A stretch of 25,682 nucleotides of DNA from a virus, in the IMG/VR virus record IMGVR_UViG_3300032287_000984, positions 1-25,682 of that record. One strand, 5' to 3'. The notes under the pieces were generated by a model. It did not search any database. It was given only the letters and a program-made list of their open reading frames with translations, and was not told the DNA's origin. Of the stretch, positions 1 to 8,256 are shown one piece after another; the first letter of the stretch is position 1, and each line of letters starts with the position of its first letter. Position numbers and translations under genes: made by a program.

Positions 1-1488
1 ACTGAGTTAGGTAGAGCAGTCTGGGATAATACCAACTATAATCAAGTAACTGGATTCATTTCAAATCTTAGAATTGTAAACGGAACTGCTGTTTATACTG
101 GAAATTTTACTCCACCAGATCCTCTAACAAATATTGCTAACACCACACTTTTATTTGCAAACAGTGCTTCTCCTAAAGATAATTCTAGTAACAATTATGC
201 ATATACTGTTTCTGGAACACAGGTAGTAAATAAATTTCATCCATTTAAAAAGATTTCTTACAACCCATCACTTCGTGGTGGAAGTGGTTATTTTAATGGA
301 AGTACTGATTACTTATCTTTACCAGCAGCATCCCAATACAATTTGACTGGAAGTTTTACAGTAGAATGTTGGTTTTATCTTACCTCAACACCACCAAACA
401 ATAATAACGGAACTCCTACTGCTTCATTGATGGTATATTGGTCTACAAATTTATCAGGAAATCAAGGATTTGAATTTAATATTACAACTGGAGGTTCTGG
501 TAATATTGGTTTTCAGAGGGCTGGTAGTGGTAATGGAATTTTTGCAAATTATACATCATTTGTTCTTAATTCTTGGTATCATGTTGCTGCAACATATAAT
601 GGAACAACTGGAGCATTATATTTAAATGGTGTGTCGCTTACATTAAGTACTAATAATTGGGCATGGACAATTCCAAGCGGAACACCAATTTTACGAATAG
701 GCGCGGGTTTATTTGCTGGTGGTTATAATCATTATTTGACCGGATATATTAGTAATATAAGAATAGTAAATGGTTCTGTTCTTTATACAGGAAACTTTAC
801 TCCTTCTACTACTCCGGTAACAAATATTGCCAATACTAGTTTATTGTGTGATTTTACTAACGGTGGTATTATAGATTATTCTACTGTCAATGATGGATCT
901 TTAATTGGGGATACTAGAGCAAGAATTTCTCCAACTGCACAATTTGGTTCTACTTCAATAGCGTTTGATGCAACAGGCGATTATTTAACTTTTCCATCAA
1001 ATCCAGCATTTGTATTTGGTACTGGTGATTTTACTATTGAAGCATGGGTTTATTCCAATGATGTTTCTGGATCTACTCAACGAGGTTGGATACAAATATC
1101 TGATACTGCTGGTGGGTTAAAAACAAGTTATACTACTGGTGTAGTAATATTGTTTGGTGCAGGTGCAGCGGGGGTTGCTTTTACAGGTGGAGTTAATACT
1201 AATGTTGCAGGAACTAATATTGGAATTAGTTCTGCTGTTGTTACGGCAGGAACATGGAACCATATTGCAGTAACTAGAGCTAGTGGTACTGTGAGAATTT
1301 TTGTCAATGGAACACTTACAACTAGTGGAACTGCGGCTGGAGATTGTTCTGGTGCTAATTTAGTTGTTGGTGGATATTACAATACCAGTTACTTATTAAA
1401 TGGTAATATACAGGACTTGCGAATAACCAAAGGCGTGGCTAGATATACTAGTAACTTTACTGTTCCTGCACAACTACCTCGGAGTTAA
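1..1488 (+). CDS. LamG-repeat (concanavalin-like) tail/adhesin protein, 5'-truncated
   Basis: The frame is open from the first base to the stop at 1486-1488 (495 codons visible), so the gene begins upstream of the window; the TTG at 343 is only an internal codon. Three LamG-like (Laminin_G_3) jelly-roll units are visible. The same closing strand motif recurs at codons 21-38 (SNLRIVNGTAVYTGNFTP), about 251-268 (SNIRIVNGSVLYTGNFTP) and about 468-485 (QDLRITKGVARYTSNFT), a period of roughly 220-230 residues. The motif FTVECWFY / FTIEAWVYS near the start of the second and third units is typical of the fold. Such domains bind glycans or other surface ligands. Being followed by a tail-assembly-chaperone-domain gene and other fibre-like genes, it is most likely a tail fibre or virion-surface adhesin. 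The family call is strong; the exact virion position is inference. Confidence 0.85.
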   Translation, partial: TELGRAVWDNTNYNQVTGFISNLRIVNGTAVYTGNFTPPDPLTNIANTTLLFANSASPKDNSSNNYAYTVSGTQVVNKFHPFKKISYNPSLRGGSGYFNGSTDYLSLPAASQYNLTGSFTVECWFYLTSTPPNNNNGTPTASLMVYWSTNLSGNQGFEFNITTGGSGNIGFQRAGSGNGIFANYTSFVLNSWYHVAATYNGTTGALYLNGVSLTLSTNNWAWTIPSGTPILRIGAGLFAGGYNHYLTGYISNIRIVNGSVLYTGNFTPSTTPVTNIANTSLLCDFTNGGIIDYSTVNDGSLIGDTRARISPTAQFGSTSIAFDATGDYLTFPSNPAFVFGTGDFTIEAWVYSNDVSGSTQRGWIQISDTAGGLKTSYTTGVVILFGAGAAGVAFTGGVNTNVAGTNIGISSAVVTAGTWNHIAVTRASGTVRIFVNGTLTTSGTAAGDCSGANLVVGGYYNTSYLLNGNIQDLRITKGVARYTSNFTVPAQLPRS

Positions 1489-1489
1489 A

Positions 1490-1915
1490 ATGTTAATATC
1501 AGATAAAAGTTTGAAAGTACAAGATCATAAAGAATGGTTTCCAGATACATCTTTTGGATTAGGTGGTCCTACTGTTGAGTTTATTAGGGAAAATGGATTT
1601 TATGTGGTGAGTCTATGGAAAGATCATGACAGCACCAAAGAGAAATTAATTCCAACTCCTGCTCATTTAATTAATGATATTGTTTACATTGTTGAAGTTG
1701 CCGAATTAACTGCTGAAGAATTAGAAGCAAATAAAAATAATAGATGGAACGCAATTAGAACAACTCGAAACGGTTTATTGTCCAGTACAGACTGGACACA
1801 ACTTGCCGATTCTCCAGTTAATAAATCTGCATGGGCAACATATAGACAAGAACTCAGAGATATTACATTGCAAGAAGATCCGCTAAATATAGTGTGGCCC
1901 ATTGCCCCTAACTAA
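1490..1915 (+). CDS. Tail fibre assembly chaperone-domain protein (Phage_tail_APC-like)
   Basis: A 141-residue protein whose start lies one base after the upstream stop. The C-terminal 60 residues (about 82-141) match the pattern of the small phage tail assembly chaperone domain: an [13 protein letters not shown] helix, then [11 protein letters not shown], a conserved YRQELRDIT and the terminal WPIAP. The N-terminal 80 residues ([29 protein letters not shown]) look like a small beta domain and I do not recognise them. In this family the domain helps a neighbouring fibre protein fold or is built into the tail. Its position directly after the LamG adhesin suggests that protein as its client, which is inference. 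The family assignment rests on motif recall, not a search. Confidence 0.75.
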   Translation: MLISDKSLKVQDHKEWFPDTSFGLGGPTVEFIRENGFYVVSLWKDHDSTKEKLIPTPAHLINDIVYIVEVAELTAEELEANKNNRWNAIRTTRNGLLSSTDWTQLADSPVNKSAWATYRQELRDITLQEDPLNIVWPIAPN

Positions 1916-1923
1916 TAACAATT

Positions 1924-2286
1924 ATGCCAATTGATTTTCCAAGTAATCCAGCAATAAACGATACATATACTGTATATGGAAGAACTCATACCTACAATGG
2001 TACTGGTTGGGTTGCTGCTGGAACATTAAATAGAGCAGGTGCGACTGGTTCTTTAGGAGCAACTGGTGCGACTGGTATTGGTGCAACAGGAGCAACGGGG
2101 TTTACAGGCGCAACTGGTTTTACTGGTGCTACTGGTGTTACTGGATCAACTGGTGCTCAAGGTTCTCCCGGTGGTGCTACAGGAGCAACTGGTATTACAG
2201 GCGCAACTGGATTTACTGGTGCAACTGGTGTTGGTGGAGTATCAACAGGAAAAGCCATAGCAATGGCAATCGTATTTGGAGGATAA
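1924..2286 (+). CDS. Short collagen-like virion protein
   Basis: A 120-residue protein. Residues 1-35 carry a fibre-type leader ([20 protein letters not shown], then a GW motif) often found before fibre repeats. Residues about 39-105 are Gly-X-Y collagen-like repeats dominated by GATG ([16 protein letters not shown]), and the last 13 residues ([11 protein letters not shown]) form a hydrophobic cap. Collagen-like triplets in phages form trimeric stalks in fibres. It lies between the LamG protein plus chaperone and a small structural protein, with an 8-base gap upstream, and its stop directly abuts the next start. The repeat DNA is itself repetitive (ACTGGT/GCAACTGG units) and may vary in copy number. 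It could be a minor fibre or head decoration. Confidence 0.8.
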   Translation: MPIDFPSNPAINDTYTVYGRTHTYNGTGWVAAGTLNRAGATGSLGATGATGIGATGATGFTGATGFTGATGVTGSTGAQGSPGGATGATGITGATGFTGATGVGGVSTGKAIAMAIVFGG

Positions 2287-2640
2287 ATGGCAGCACCTAA
2301 TATAGTAAACGTCAGTTCAATTTTAGGAAAAACGGCAGCACAAATTGTAACTAACTCTGCAAATACTATTGTTACAAATAGTGTAAGTAGTAATAAAGTT
2401 CTCAAAGTCAATGCTTTGTATGTGAGCAACATTGACCCATCTGGAACATTTAGTATTACATTAGATTTTTTTAGAAATTCTGTTGCGTACAGAATTACTC
2501 CAGCAATTACTATTCCAATTGCAGCAACTCTTGATATTATTTCCAAACCAATCTATCTTGAAGAAGGTGATTCTTTGAGAGTAACCGGATCTACGACTGC
2601 AAAACTGGAAGCAGTTTGTAGTTATGAGGAAATAACATGA
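2287..2640 (+). CDS. Small virion structural protein, putative
   Basis: A 117-residue protein with a good ribosome-binding site, GGAGG at 2278-2282, four bases before the ATG. The sequence is rich in beta-strand residues and Asn/Ser/Thr (NTIVTNSVSSNKVLKVNALY, SNIDPSGTFSITLDFFRN) and ends in ESEEIT-like acidic residues, without membrane segments or cysteine clusters. Proteins of this type recur beside fibre genes in aquatic T4-like phages, where they are annotated only as structural. Its stop TGA overlaps the next ATG (ATGA at 2637-2640), implying translational coupling to the glycine-rich adhesin downstream. I cannot assign a specific role; a fibre-attachment or decoration protein is plausible. 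Confidence 0.6.
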   Translation: MAAPNIVNVSSILGKTAAQIVTNSANTIVTNSVSSNKVLKVNALYVSNIDPSGTFSITLDFFRNSVAYRITPAITIPIAATLDIISKPIYLEEGDSLRVTGSTTAKLEAVCSYEEIT

Positions 2641-3566
2641 GAATGCGCCGCCAAAATGGGGGGATTTTGGCAGCGAAACAAACCTTTACTTCTGCTGGCG
2701 CGATTGGAATGTTTAATTTATCCACTCAGCAGCAGTTAAAAAGTAATTTGTCATGGCCCCCTGTTAGATCATTTACCATTTCTCCTGCTGTATCTGGATT
2801 GAGTACTTGGAATCTAGACACCAATGGACCACTCATTTTATCTACTGCATCTTCATGGACAATCGTTCCAACAATTGATACTTTAATTAGTATTAAAATG
2901 TGGGGTGGAGGTGGTGGAGGTGGTGGTCACGATTCTGGCGATACCAGTCTTTTTAGTGGTTGGGGTGGTGCAGGATCGTTTATAAAAGGGCAAATATCTT
3001 TAACTGGATCTACCACATACACATTATATGTTGGTGGTGCTGGCGCGGGTGGAGTATATACTTCTGGTGGAACATCTGCTGGTGGAGCCAACGGTGGTGG
3101 TGCTGGTTCAAACGGAAGCTCTGGTGCAAGTGGTCAAGGTGGTGGTGGAGGTGGTAGAACAGAAATTATGCAATCAACAACTCCAATAGTTTGCGCTGGT
3201 GGAGGTGGTGGTGGCAATGGTCATGGTAATGGTCAGGGTGTAAATTCTGGAAATGGTAATGGTAGTAGCGGATTGAATTCTACTGCTGATGGTCAATCTA
3301 CTGGATCAATTGGTGATAGAGGTGGTTATGGTGGTGGAGGTGGGGGTAGATTATTTGGTGGATCAACCGCAGAAGCTGGTGGTGCAAGTGGTCAAACATA
3401 TGCAAATTTAGTATTAAATTCTTCTGTTACACTTGCAACAGACCAAAATGCTCCAGCAACAACAGAAACATATTACATTGCAGGTGTTGCCGTAGGTGGA
3501 AATAGAACAAGCGCCGGTCAAGGTTCTGGTACTGCTGGTGGTTTAGGATTAATGGTGTTGTACTAA
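2637..3566 (+). CDS. Glycine-rich putative adhesin 1
   Basis: A 309-residue protein starting in an ATGA overlap with the gene before. Residues 4-40 form an anchor-like leader (RRQNGGILAAKQTF, then GMFNLSTQQQLKSN and WPP) shared in pattern with the next protein. From about residue 85 to the end it consists of glycine runs (WGGGGGGGG, GGGGGGRTEIM, GGYGGGGGG) interspersed with short beta-type segments. Poly-glycine blocks of this kind form PGII-helix sandwiches in known T4-type adhesins such as gp38, which recognise host receptors, and I infer the same role here. The GGTGGT-rich DNA invites slippage and recombination. It may equally be a fibre subunit rather than a detachable adhesin. Confidence 0.7.
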   Translation: MRMRRQNGGILAAKQTFTSAGAIGMFNLSTQQQLKSNLSWPPVRSFTISPAVSGLSTWNLDTNGPLILSTASSWTIVPTIDTLISIKMWGGGGGGGGHDSGDTSLFSGWGGAGSFIKGQISLTGSTTYTLYVGGAGAGGVYTSGGTSAGGANGGGAGSNGSSGASGQGGGGGGRTEIMQSTTPIVCAGGGGGGNGHGNGQGVNSGNGNGSSGLNSTADGQSTGSIGDRGGYGGGGGGRLFGGSTAEAGGASGQTYANLVLNSSVTLATDQNAPATTETYYIAGVAVGGNRTSAGQGSGTAGGLGLMVLY

Positions 3567-4529
3567 ATGATAGATCGAAGAGAAAATGGTGGATTGATAG
3601 GTCCATATAAAACAGCAAATATCAATAGTGCCAATGGAATGTGGTCAGTGTATGATCAATTCATGTTTAAAGCATCCAACAATTGGCCCGGAATTAGTAT
3701 TTTAAATGGTGTTCAATTTATTGTAATTGCCGGTGGTGGAGGTGGTGGAAGTACTCATGCTGGTGGTGGCGGTGCTGGTGGTTATAGGTCAGCAGTTGTA
3801 GGAGAATCTTCTGGTGGTGGTGGAGCAAACGAAGGAAATTTAGTTGCATATTTAAATACACCATATTCAATATCAGTTGGTGGTGGTGGAGCAGCAGGTG
3901 CAGATAGACCATTTAATGGTGCTAATGGCACTACAAGTTATTTTGCTACCATTTCATGTGTAGGTGGTGGTGGTGCTGGATCAGAATATAAAACTGGTTT
4001 AGGTGGTGGTTCTGGTGGTGGTCATGCGACTAATGGAACAGTGCAAACCGCACAAGGAACTGCAAATCAAGGTTACCAAGCTGGTTATGGTGGTCCCGGT
4101 TTCAGAGGGGGTGGAGGTGGCGGTGCAGGTGGTGCTGGTCAAAATGGATCAGACGCTGCTGGTGGTTCTGGTGGTTTGGGCATTCAATCATCTATTACTG
4201 GTACTGCGTTATTTTATGCTGGTGGTGGTGCAGGTGGTGGATATGGTGGTACTGCCGGTGTTGGTGGTTCTGGTGTAGGTGGCACTGGTAATAATGGTGG
4301 TGGAACTCAAACTGCTGGTGCAACAAGCACTGGTTCTGGTGGTGGAGGTGGTGGTTATCCAAACGGTGGTGGTGCTTCTGGTGGTTCTGGTGTTGTTATT
4401 TTAAAAACTCCAACTGGTGTTAATGCAACATTTACAGGTGGGATTACATTTACATCAAACACAACCGCGTCACCGGGATTTATTATCCATAGAGTTACTG
4501 CTGGAACTGGCACTGTAACATTTACATAG
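3567..4529 (+). CDS. Glycine-rich putative adhesin 2 (paralogue of adhesin 1)
   Basis: A 320-residue protein whose ATG directly follows the upstream stop. Its leader (DRRENGGLIGPYKTANINSA, then NGMWSVYDQFMFKASNNWPG) parallels adhesin 1: both read R-R-x-N-G-G, then a small-residue stretch, G-M, Q and W-P. I read this as a common attachment module. Residues about 55-275 are glycine-rich blocks (AGGGGGGS, GGGGAGG, GGGGGGAGGAG, GGGGGGYPNGGG) separated by variable segments. A C-terminal beta-rich tail of about 45 residues (VVILKTPTG, FTGGITFTSN, GTGTVTFT) is absent from adhesin 1. The role is presumably receptor recognition. Two adhesins with the same anchor and divergent bodies would broaden host range if both are displayed. 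Confidence 0.7.
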   Translation: MIDRRENGGLIGPYKTANINSANGMWSVYDQFMFKASNNWPGISILNGVQFIVIAGGGGGGSTHAGGGGAGGYRSAVVGESSGGGGANEGNLVAYLNTPYSISVGGGGAAGADRPFNGANGTTSYFATISCVGGGGAGSEYKTGLGGGSGGGHATNGTVQTAQGTANQGYQAGYGGPGFRGGGGGGAGGAGQNGSDAAGGSGGLGIQSSITGTALFYAGGGAGGGYGGTAGVGGSGVGGTGNNGGGTQTAGATSTGSGGGGGGYPNGGGASGGSGVVILKTPTGVNATFTGGITFTSNTTASPGFIIHRVTAGTGTVTFT

Positions 4530-4537
4530 GAATAAAT

Positions 4538-4906
4538 ATGGCACATTATGCTTTTATAGATTCCAATAATATTGTTACTGAAGTTATTGTTGGTAAAGAC
4601 GAAAACGAAGGCGATATTAATTGGGAAGAACATTATTCTCAATTTAGAAATGGTATGCGATGTTTGCGTACAAGTTACAATACATGGAGAGGAGTCCATG
4701 CATTTGGCGGTGTTTCATTTAGAAAAAACTATGCCGGAATTGGTTATAAATATGATGATGAATTAGATGCATTCATTCCACCAAAACCCTATCCAAGTTG
4801 GGTTTTTAATATAGATGCGTGTTCGTGGGATGCTCCAGTACCAATTCCAAATGATGGTGTTTATGGTTGGAACGAAGAAACATTATCTTGGGAAAAGATA
4901 GAGTGA
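4538..4906 (+). CDS. Conserved phage structural/accessory protein
   Basis: A 122-residue soluble protein preceded by AGGA at 4528-4531. The pattern is one I recognise from many aquatic phages: a start of MAHYAFIDSNNIVTEVIVGK, a central SYNTWRGVHAFGG and RKNYAGIGYKYD, then FIPPKPYPSW and a tryptophan-rich end (WDAPVPIPNDG, WNEETLSWEKIE). These proteins sit among tail or fibre genes and probably form a small virion component, but no biochemical role is known to me. The NATAAATA-like bases just before the start overlap the ATG, so a late promoter for this gene is unlikely. Confidence 0.65.
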   Translation: MAHYAFIDSNNIVTEVIVGKDENEGDINWEEHYSQFRNGMRCLRTSYNTWRGVHAFGGVSFRKNYAGIGYKYDDELDAFIPPKPYPSWVFNIDACSWDAPVPIPNDGVYGWNEETLSWEKIE

Positions 4907-5709
4907 AAACAATTAAAGAAAAGAGGATGTTAGTCAAGTGGGCGCGAGCAATGAACGAGCCTATAGACCCCTCTTTGGCTGAAGAAGTTGACAAGTACGA
5001 AGCACTTCAAGAAGAAATTTCGCAATCAGTAAAAAATAATTTATTCACTGATTTGGTTCATGCATCTAAGGTAGTTCAATTTCCTGTAAAGGAACCAATT
5101 ATTGAAACTACTCCTGTACAGTATCCGTTGCCACCATCATTAGATGATTTAGAAGCATTGTTGGAAGCAACAAAAAGTCAGTTAGTAGAAGTAGAAAAAC
5201 AAGAAGAACCAAAACCAGAACCAGCAAAACCAGAAACGCTGATTGATAGATCGGTAAAGCACATTACCAAAGAACTAAAGCTAGAAGCAAAAGCAGATTC
5301 GTATCAGCAACCAGATGCCGAGTTAGCTACTAAAAATATTAATGATGTAAGAAAAAAGATTAAATACTTAGAAGATTGGATTGCCAAGATTTCATTAACC
5401 GGTCCCGGTGGTGGTGCTGGCGATACAATTGGACTAGACTATCCAGTTAGGTTAGTGACACAAGACTATACGTTTACAAATAAGGATTATTATGTTGGGG
5501 TCAATGCAGCAGCTACAGTTACTATTACTATTCCAGACTATATTGGGTTTCCGGGTAGAAAAATAGTGATTAAAGATGAGAGTGGAAATTGTTCTTCAAA
5601 TCCAATAGTTGTGAATGGAACAGTTGATAATGATGTGGGTGGTTTTATTTTACAAATGGATAATGGTGGTATCCAGATGATTTACCGCGATGGTTGGAGA
5701 ATAATCTAA
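4903..5709 (+). CDS. Virion structural protein, putative fibre/base component
   Basis: I place the start at GTG 4903, which overlaps the upstream stop as GTGA and gives 268 residues beginning VKTIKEKRMLVKWARAMNEP; ATG 4927 is the alternative. Residues 1-60 are charged and helical. Residues about 65-110 are a Pro/Glu/Lys-rich linker (EEPKPEPAKPETL). A helical stretch near 140-168 (INDVRKKIKYLEDWIAKI) precedes a glycine hinge (GPGGGAGD). The C-terminal 100 residues look like a beta domain (YTFTNKDYYVGVNAAATVTI) ending in the common phage terminus MIYRDGWRII. Helical rod, hinge and beta tip suggest a trimeric fibre or whisker-like virion protein. The next gene starts in a TAATG overlap at its stop. 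Confidence 0.65.
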   Translation: MKTIKEKRMLVKWARAMNEPIDPSLAEEVDKYEALQEEISQSVKNNLFTDLVHASKVVQFPVKEPIIETTPVQYPLPPSLDDLEALLEATKSQLVEVEKQEEPKPEPAKPETLIDRSVKHITKELKLEAKADSYQQPDAELATKNINDVRKKIKYLEDWIAKISLTGPGGGAGDTIGLDYPVRLVTQDYTFTNKDYYVGVNAAATVTITIPDYIGFPGRKIVIKDESGNCSSNPIVVNGTVDNDVGGFILQMDNGGIQMIYRDGWRII

Positions 5710-7835
5710 TGACTTATCTTTTTTCTAGTAATTCTACTATTTCAAATGAAGTAGAAGTCAAAAATGATGTTGGTAATGCATTACCCGTAGTTGGTAATGT
5801 TTTAGCAACAGTTTATAATGGCACTGGTCTTGTAACGCAGTACAATCCTTTGCATGTATCTTTGGGTTCCAATACAATTACAATTATTGGCAACACCAAT
5901 ATTTTAGATACTGTAAATGTAGCAAGCACACCAGAAAATCCAGTACATAGCCATATCACAGAAGTTGGAACATCAAATGTATTAACAGTTCCATTTATGC
6001 CAATTGGTGGTAATGTTTATTTAACTAATAATTTTTCTAGTGTTAATTTAATTAACCCATTACCTGTTACTGCAACTGTTTCTGGTAATGTTGTCATTCC
6101 ACCCATAATTGGAAATGTTGTTGTAACAGGAAACGTAGTAATTCCACCAATTACTGGTAACGTAGTAATCCCACCAGTAACTGGAAATGTTGCAGTAACT
6201 GGTAATGTTTATTTAAACAATAATTCTGCGGTTGTTAGTATTTCTAATCCATTCCCCGTTACTGCTACTATTTCTGGTAATGTAACGGTGTCTGGCACAG
6301 AGGTATCAAATGTTGTCACTTACAGCAGATCGGATGATAATACTCAATTAGATACTGGTGGAAGATTGCGCGTTGCTACTGCTGGACAACAGTGGTGGTA
6401 TGTTCCTTCTGTTGATAAGGATGGTGATTTAAGATATCAAGAATTAAATACAGGTAATTTAGCATCATCGTTATTTGTTCAAAATTTAGCAGCGATTCAT
6501 TTGACCAGTGGTACTGATTCAAATGGTTATGCTATTAGGGCTAGTAGAAGAAGGCATAAAATAAGACCTGCCATTTCTCACCAATGGTACACTACAGTTA
6601 ATTTTGATGGTATTCAAGCCAATGTGACAAAGCGCGTTGGTATGTTTACCAATTTTAATGGTTTATTTTTTGAAGTGACTGATGATTTATATGTTGTTCT
6701 TAGACGCAGATTAACTGATGGAACATTAAAAGAACTTCGTGTTAAAAGAAACGAATTTAGTCATGACAGGTTATCTGGTGGCCCTACCTATAATCCAACT
6801 GGTTATAATTGGGATGAAAATAAAATTGCGAACCTAACTTCGCATATTAGTACCACATCAAATGCAATTGGAAATACTACAGTATATACAGTTGTTTTTG
6901 GTCATGATGGAACAGCAAACACGAATTTTACTACTGGTGATAAAGCAGTTATTAGTGGAGTTACTCCAGTAACTTTTAACAATTGTCCAGTTGTAACAAA
7001 TGTAAATTCTAGTAATGTGACTTTAGCTTATGTAACAAATCCCGGTTCGTTTTCTTCTTTGTCATCGGCAAAAATGACAAAGAATGGATTCAATAAAGTA
7101 CATACTTTCTTTTTTGATTTTAATGGTGGAAAAACATCTCACGCTAGATTTTGTATTCAAGGACCGCTAGGTCCAGAAACATTGCATGTTTTTGATTTGG
7201 AAAATTCATCTGGAACTCAATATGTTTCTGCACCAGCATTGATGGAAAGAGCAGAGGTTCAAAATATTGGAAATGTTTCGTTCTTGCCATCTTTGACAAT
7301 TCATGGAAGTGCATATAATGTTGAAGCCGAAACTGAATTAAATCCCGGATTTGGCGTGGCAATTTCACAAAATTCTAGAAATTTTAGTAAAACTGCTAAC
7401 GAACAATATGCAATTGCGGGAATTGGATTAAGAATAGGTGAGCCATATCAAAGAGCAGATATGCAAGTACAACGTGTTCAACTTACAGATTTGGGAAATA
7501 TCAATACACAAAATGCTGCGGTATTTGAATGGAGATTGGTACTTAATCCAACATTAACAGGGACCATTCCAGCACCAACTAATATTGGTAAAGCAACTAG
7601 ATTTTGGGATTACGCTGGCAATACAATCACTTCTGCGGGTGGTACAGATTTGGTTGGTGGGTTTAGTCAAGGAACAACATTTTTGGATTTCCAAAATGCT
7701 CTAAACTTCCTAAACATGGGATCTAACATTGATTATACTGATGCAGATAAAGTAGTTTTGGTTTGTAAATTATTGGTTGGCGGCAGTAGTGATAGTTTAG
7801 TTAGAGCGTCATTTAATTTCATAGAATCTTTATAA
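5709..7835 (+). CDS. Large virion structural protein, probable tail fibre/baseplate-associated
   Basis: The start is the ATG at 5709, fused with the preceding stop as TAATG, giving 708 residues; an upstream in-frame TTG at 5694 is less likely. Residues about 90-210 are made of repeated beta units built on GNV: VIPPITGNVVIPPVTGN and two copies of the module YL-x-NN...INPLPVTATVSGNV / ISNPFPVTATISGNV. Downstream come QQWWYVPSVDKDGDLRYQE and a long mixed-beta region without catalytic motifs. The repeats suggest a beta-helical or prism shaft. It closes the fibre cluster; a perfect late-promoter motif follows one base after its stop. Homologues I recall are annotated only as structural. Confidence 0.7.
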   Translation: MTYLFSSNSTISNEVEVKNDVGNALPVVGNVLATVYNGTGLVTQYNPLHVSLGSNTITIIGNTNILDTVNVASTPENPVHSHITEVGTSNVLTVPFMPIGGNVYLTNNFSSVNLINPLPVTATVSGNVVIPPIIGNVVVTGNVVIPPITGNVVIPPVTGNVAVTGNVYLNNNSAVVSISNPFPVTATISGNVTVSGTEVSNVVTYSRSDDNTQLDTGGRLRVATAGQQWWYVPSVDKDGDLRYQELNTGNLASSLFVQNLAAIHLTSGTDSNGYAIRASRRRHKIRPAISHQWYTTVNFDGIQANVTKRVGMFTNFNGLFFEVTDDLYVVLRRRLTDGTLKELRVKRNEFSHDRLSGGPTYNPTGYNWDENKIANLTSHISTTSNAIGNTTVYTVVFGHDGTANTNFTTGDKAVISGVTPVTFNNCPVVTNVNSSNVTLAYVTNPGSFSSLSSAKMTKNGFNKVHTFFFDFNGGKTSHARFCIQGPLGPETLHVFDLENSSGTQYVSAPALMERAEVQNIGNVSFLPSLTIHGSAYNVEAETELNPGFGVAISQNSRNFSKTANEQYAIAGIGLRIGEPYQRADMQVQRVQLTDLGNINTQNAAVFEWRLVLNPTLTGTIPAPTNIGKATRFWDYAGNTITSAGGTDLVGGFSQGTTFLDFQNALNFLNMGSNIDYTDADKVVLVCKLLVGGSSDSLVRASFNFIESL

Positions 7836-7843
7836 TATAAATA
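7836..7843 (+). promoter_or_regulatory. T4-type late promoter (TATAAATA)
   Basis: An exact TATAAATA, continuing CTAAT much like the extended T4 late consensus, lies one base past the stop of the fibre gene. In T4 this -10 box is read by gp55-directed RNA polymerase with the transcript starting about six bases after the last A. That places +1 at or next to the ATG at 7849, so the message would be nearly leaderless. It could drive the following gene and the dps-like gene. Confidence 0.65.
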
Positions 7844-7848
7844 CTAAT

Positions 7849-8256
7849 ATGCAAGAAATCTACGATCCACATCTAAAAATATCTAAATATCAATGGGGTG
7901 AGCCAGAAGGCACTGCCCATATGAAGAAAATGACCCCCGGAGAAAATAAAAATATGGGTTACAATACTTTAAAAATTTGGGAAGATCGCTCTAATGAGTT
8001 AGAATTTGATGGTATTCAGACCAAACATTTCCATTTTTGCCCATCAGCATACAAAGCATTTAAGAAAAACATCGATGATATTAGAGCAGGAAAGCATCTA
8101 GGTGAATTTGCTGGTACTGAGCCAATGCATACAACTTCTAGCAATACAGATAAAATGAATGCGGTTCCAGAGACTGGAAAATCCGACTTTGCAAAGGCTC
8201 CTTTGAAACCACGCACTCTTAGAATGATGCAGCAATCGTATTATTTGGGATTATAA
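7849..8256 (+). CDS. Conserved hypothetical protein
   Basis: A 135-residue soluble protein without membrane segments or clear catalytic motif. The N-terminal part (YDPHLKISKYQWGEPEGTAH, MKKMTPGE) and the His/Phe-rich centre (KHFHFCPSAYKAF) are followed by a low-complexity linker and a basic end (KPRTLRMMQQSYYLGL). No Shine-Dalgarno is visible before the ATG, because the late-promoter box occupies that place. Its stop forms TAATG with the start of the Dps-like gene, so the two are probably co-translated. Placement between structural genes and Dps suggests a late, possibly virion-associated product, but I do not recognise a function. Confidence 0.6.
   Translation: MQEIYDPHLKISKYQWGEPEGTAHMKKMTPGENKNMGYNTLKIWEDRSNELEFDGIQTKHFHFCPSAYKAFKKNIDDIRAGKHLGEFAGTEPMHTTSSNTDKMNAVPETGKSDFAKAPLKPRTLRMMQQSYYLGL

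Noticed and set aside
343-1488. Complete gene starting at TTG 343
   Set aside because: The same frame is open from base 1 with a matching LamG closing motif at codons 21-38, so the gene is truncated by the window rather than starting there.
3718-3912. His/Leu-rich antisense reading frame
   Set aside because: It is the complement of glycine codons (ACC/CAC runs) in the adhesin gene and has no ribosome-binding site of its own.
2900-4400. CRISPR-like or other regular repeat array in GGTGGT-rich DNA
   Set aside because: The repeats are irregular glycine codon runs without unique spacers and belong to the adhesin coding sequences.
4531-4538. AATAAATA as a late promoter for the 4538 gene
   Set aside because: The motif overlaps the ATG itself, so transcription would begin inside the coding region.
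7297-7324. Sigma70 promoter TTGACA...TATAAT in the large fibre gene
   Set aside because: Spacing is 15 bases, it lies in coding sequence, and no gene start follows for over 500 bases.
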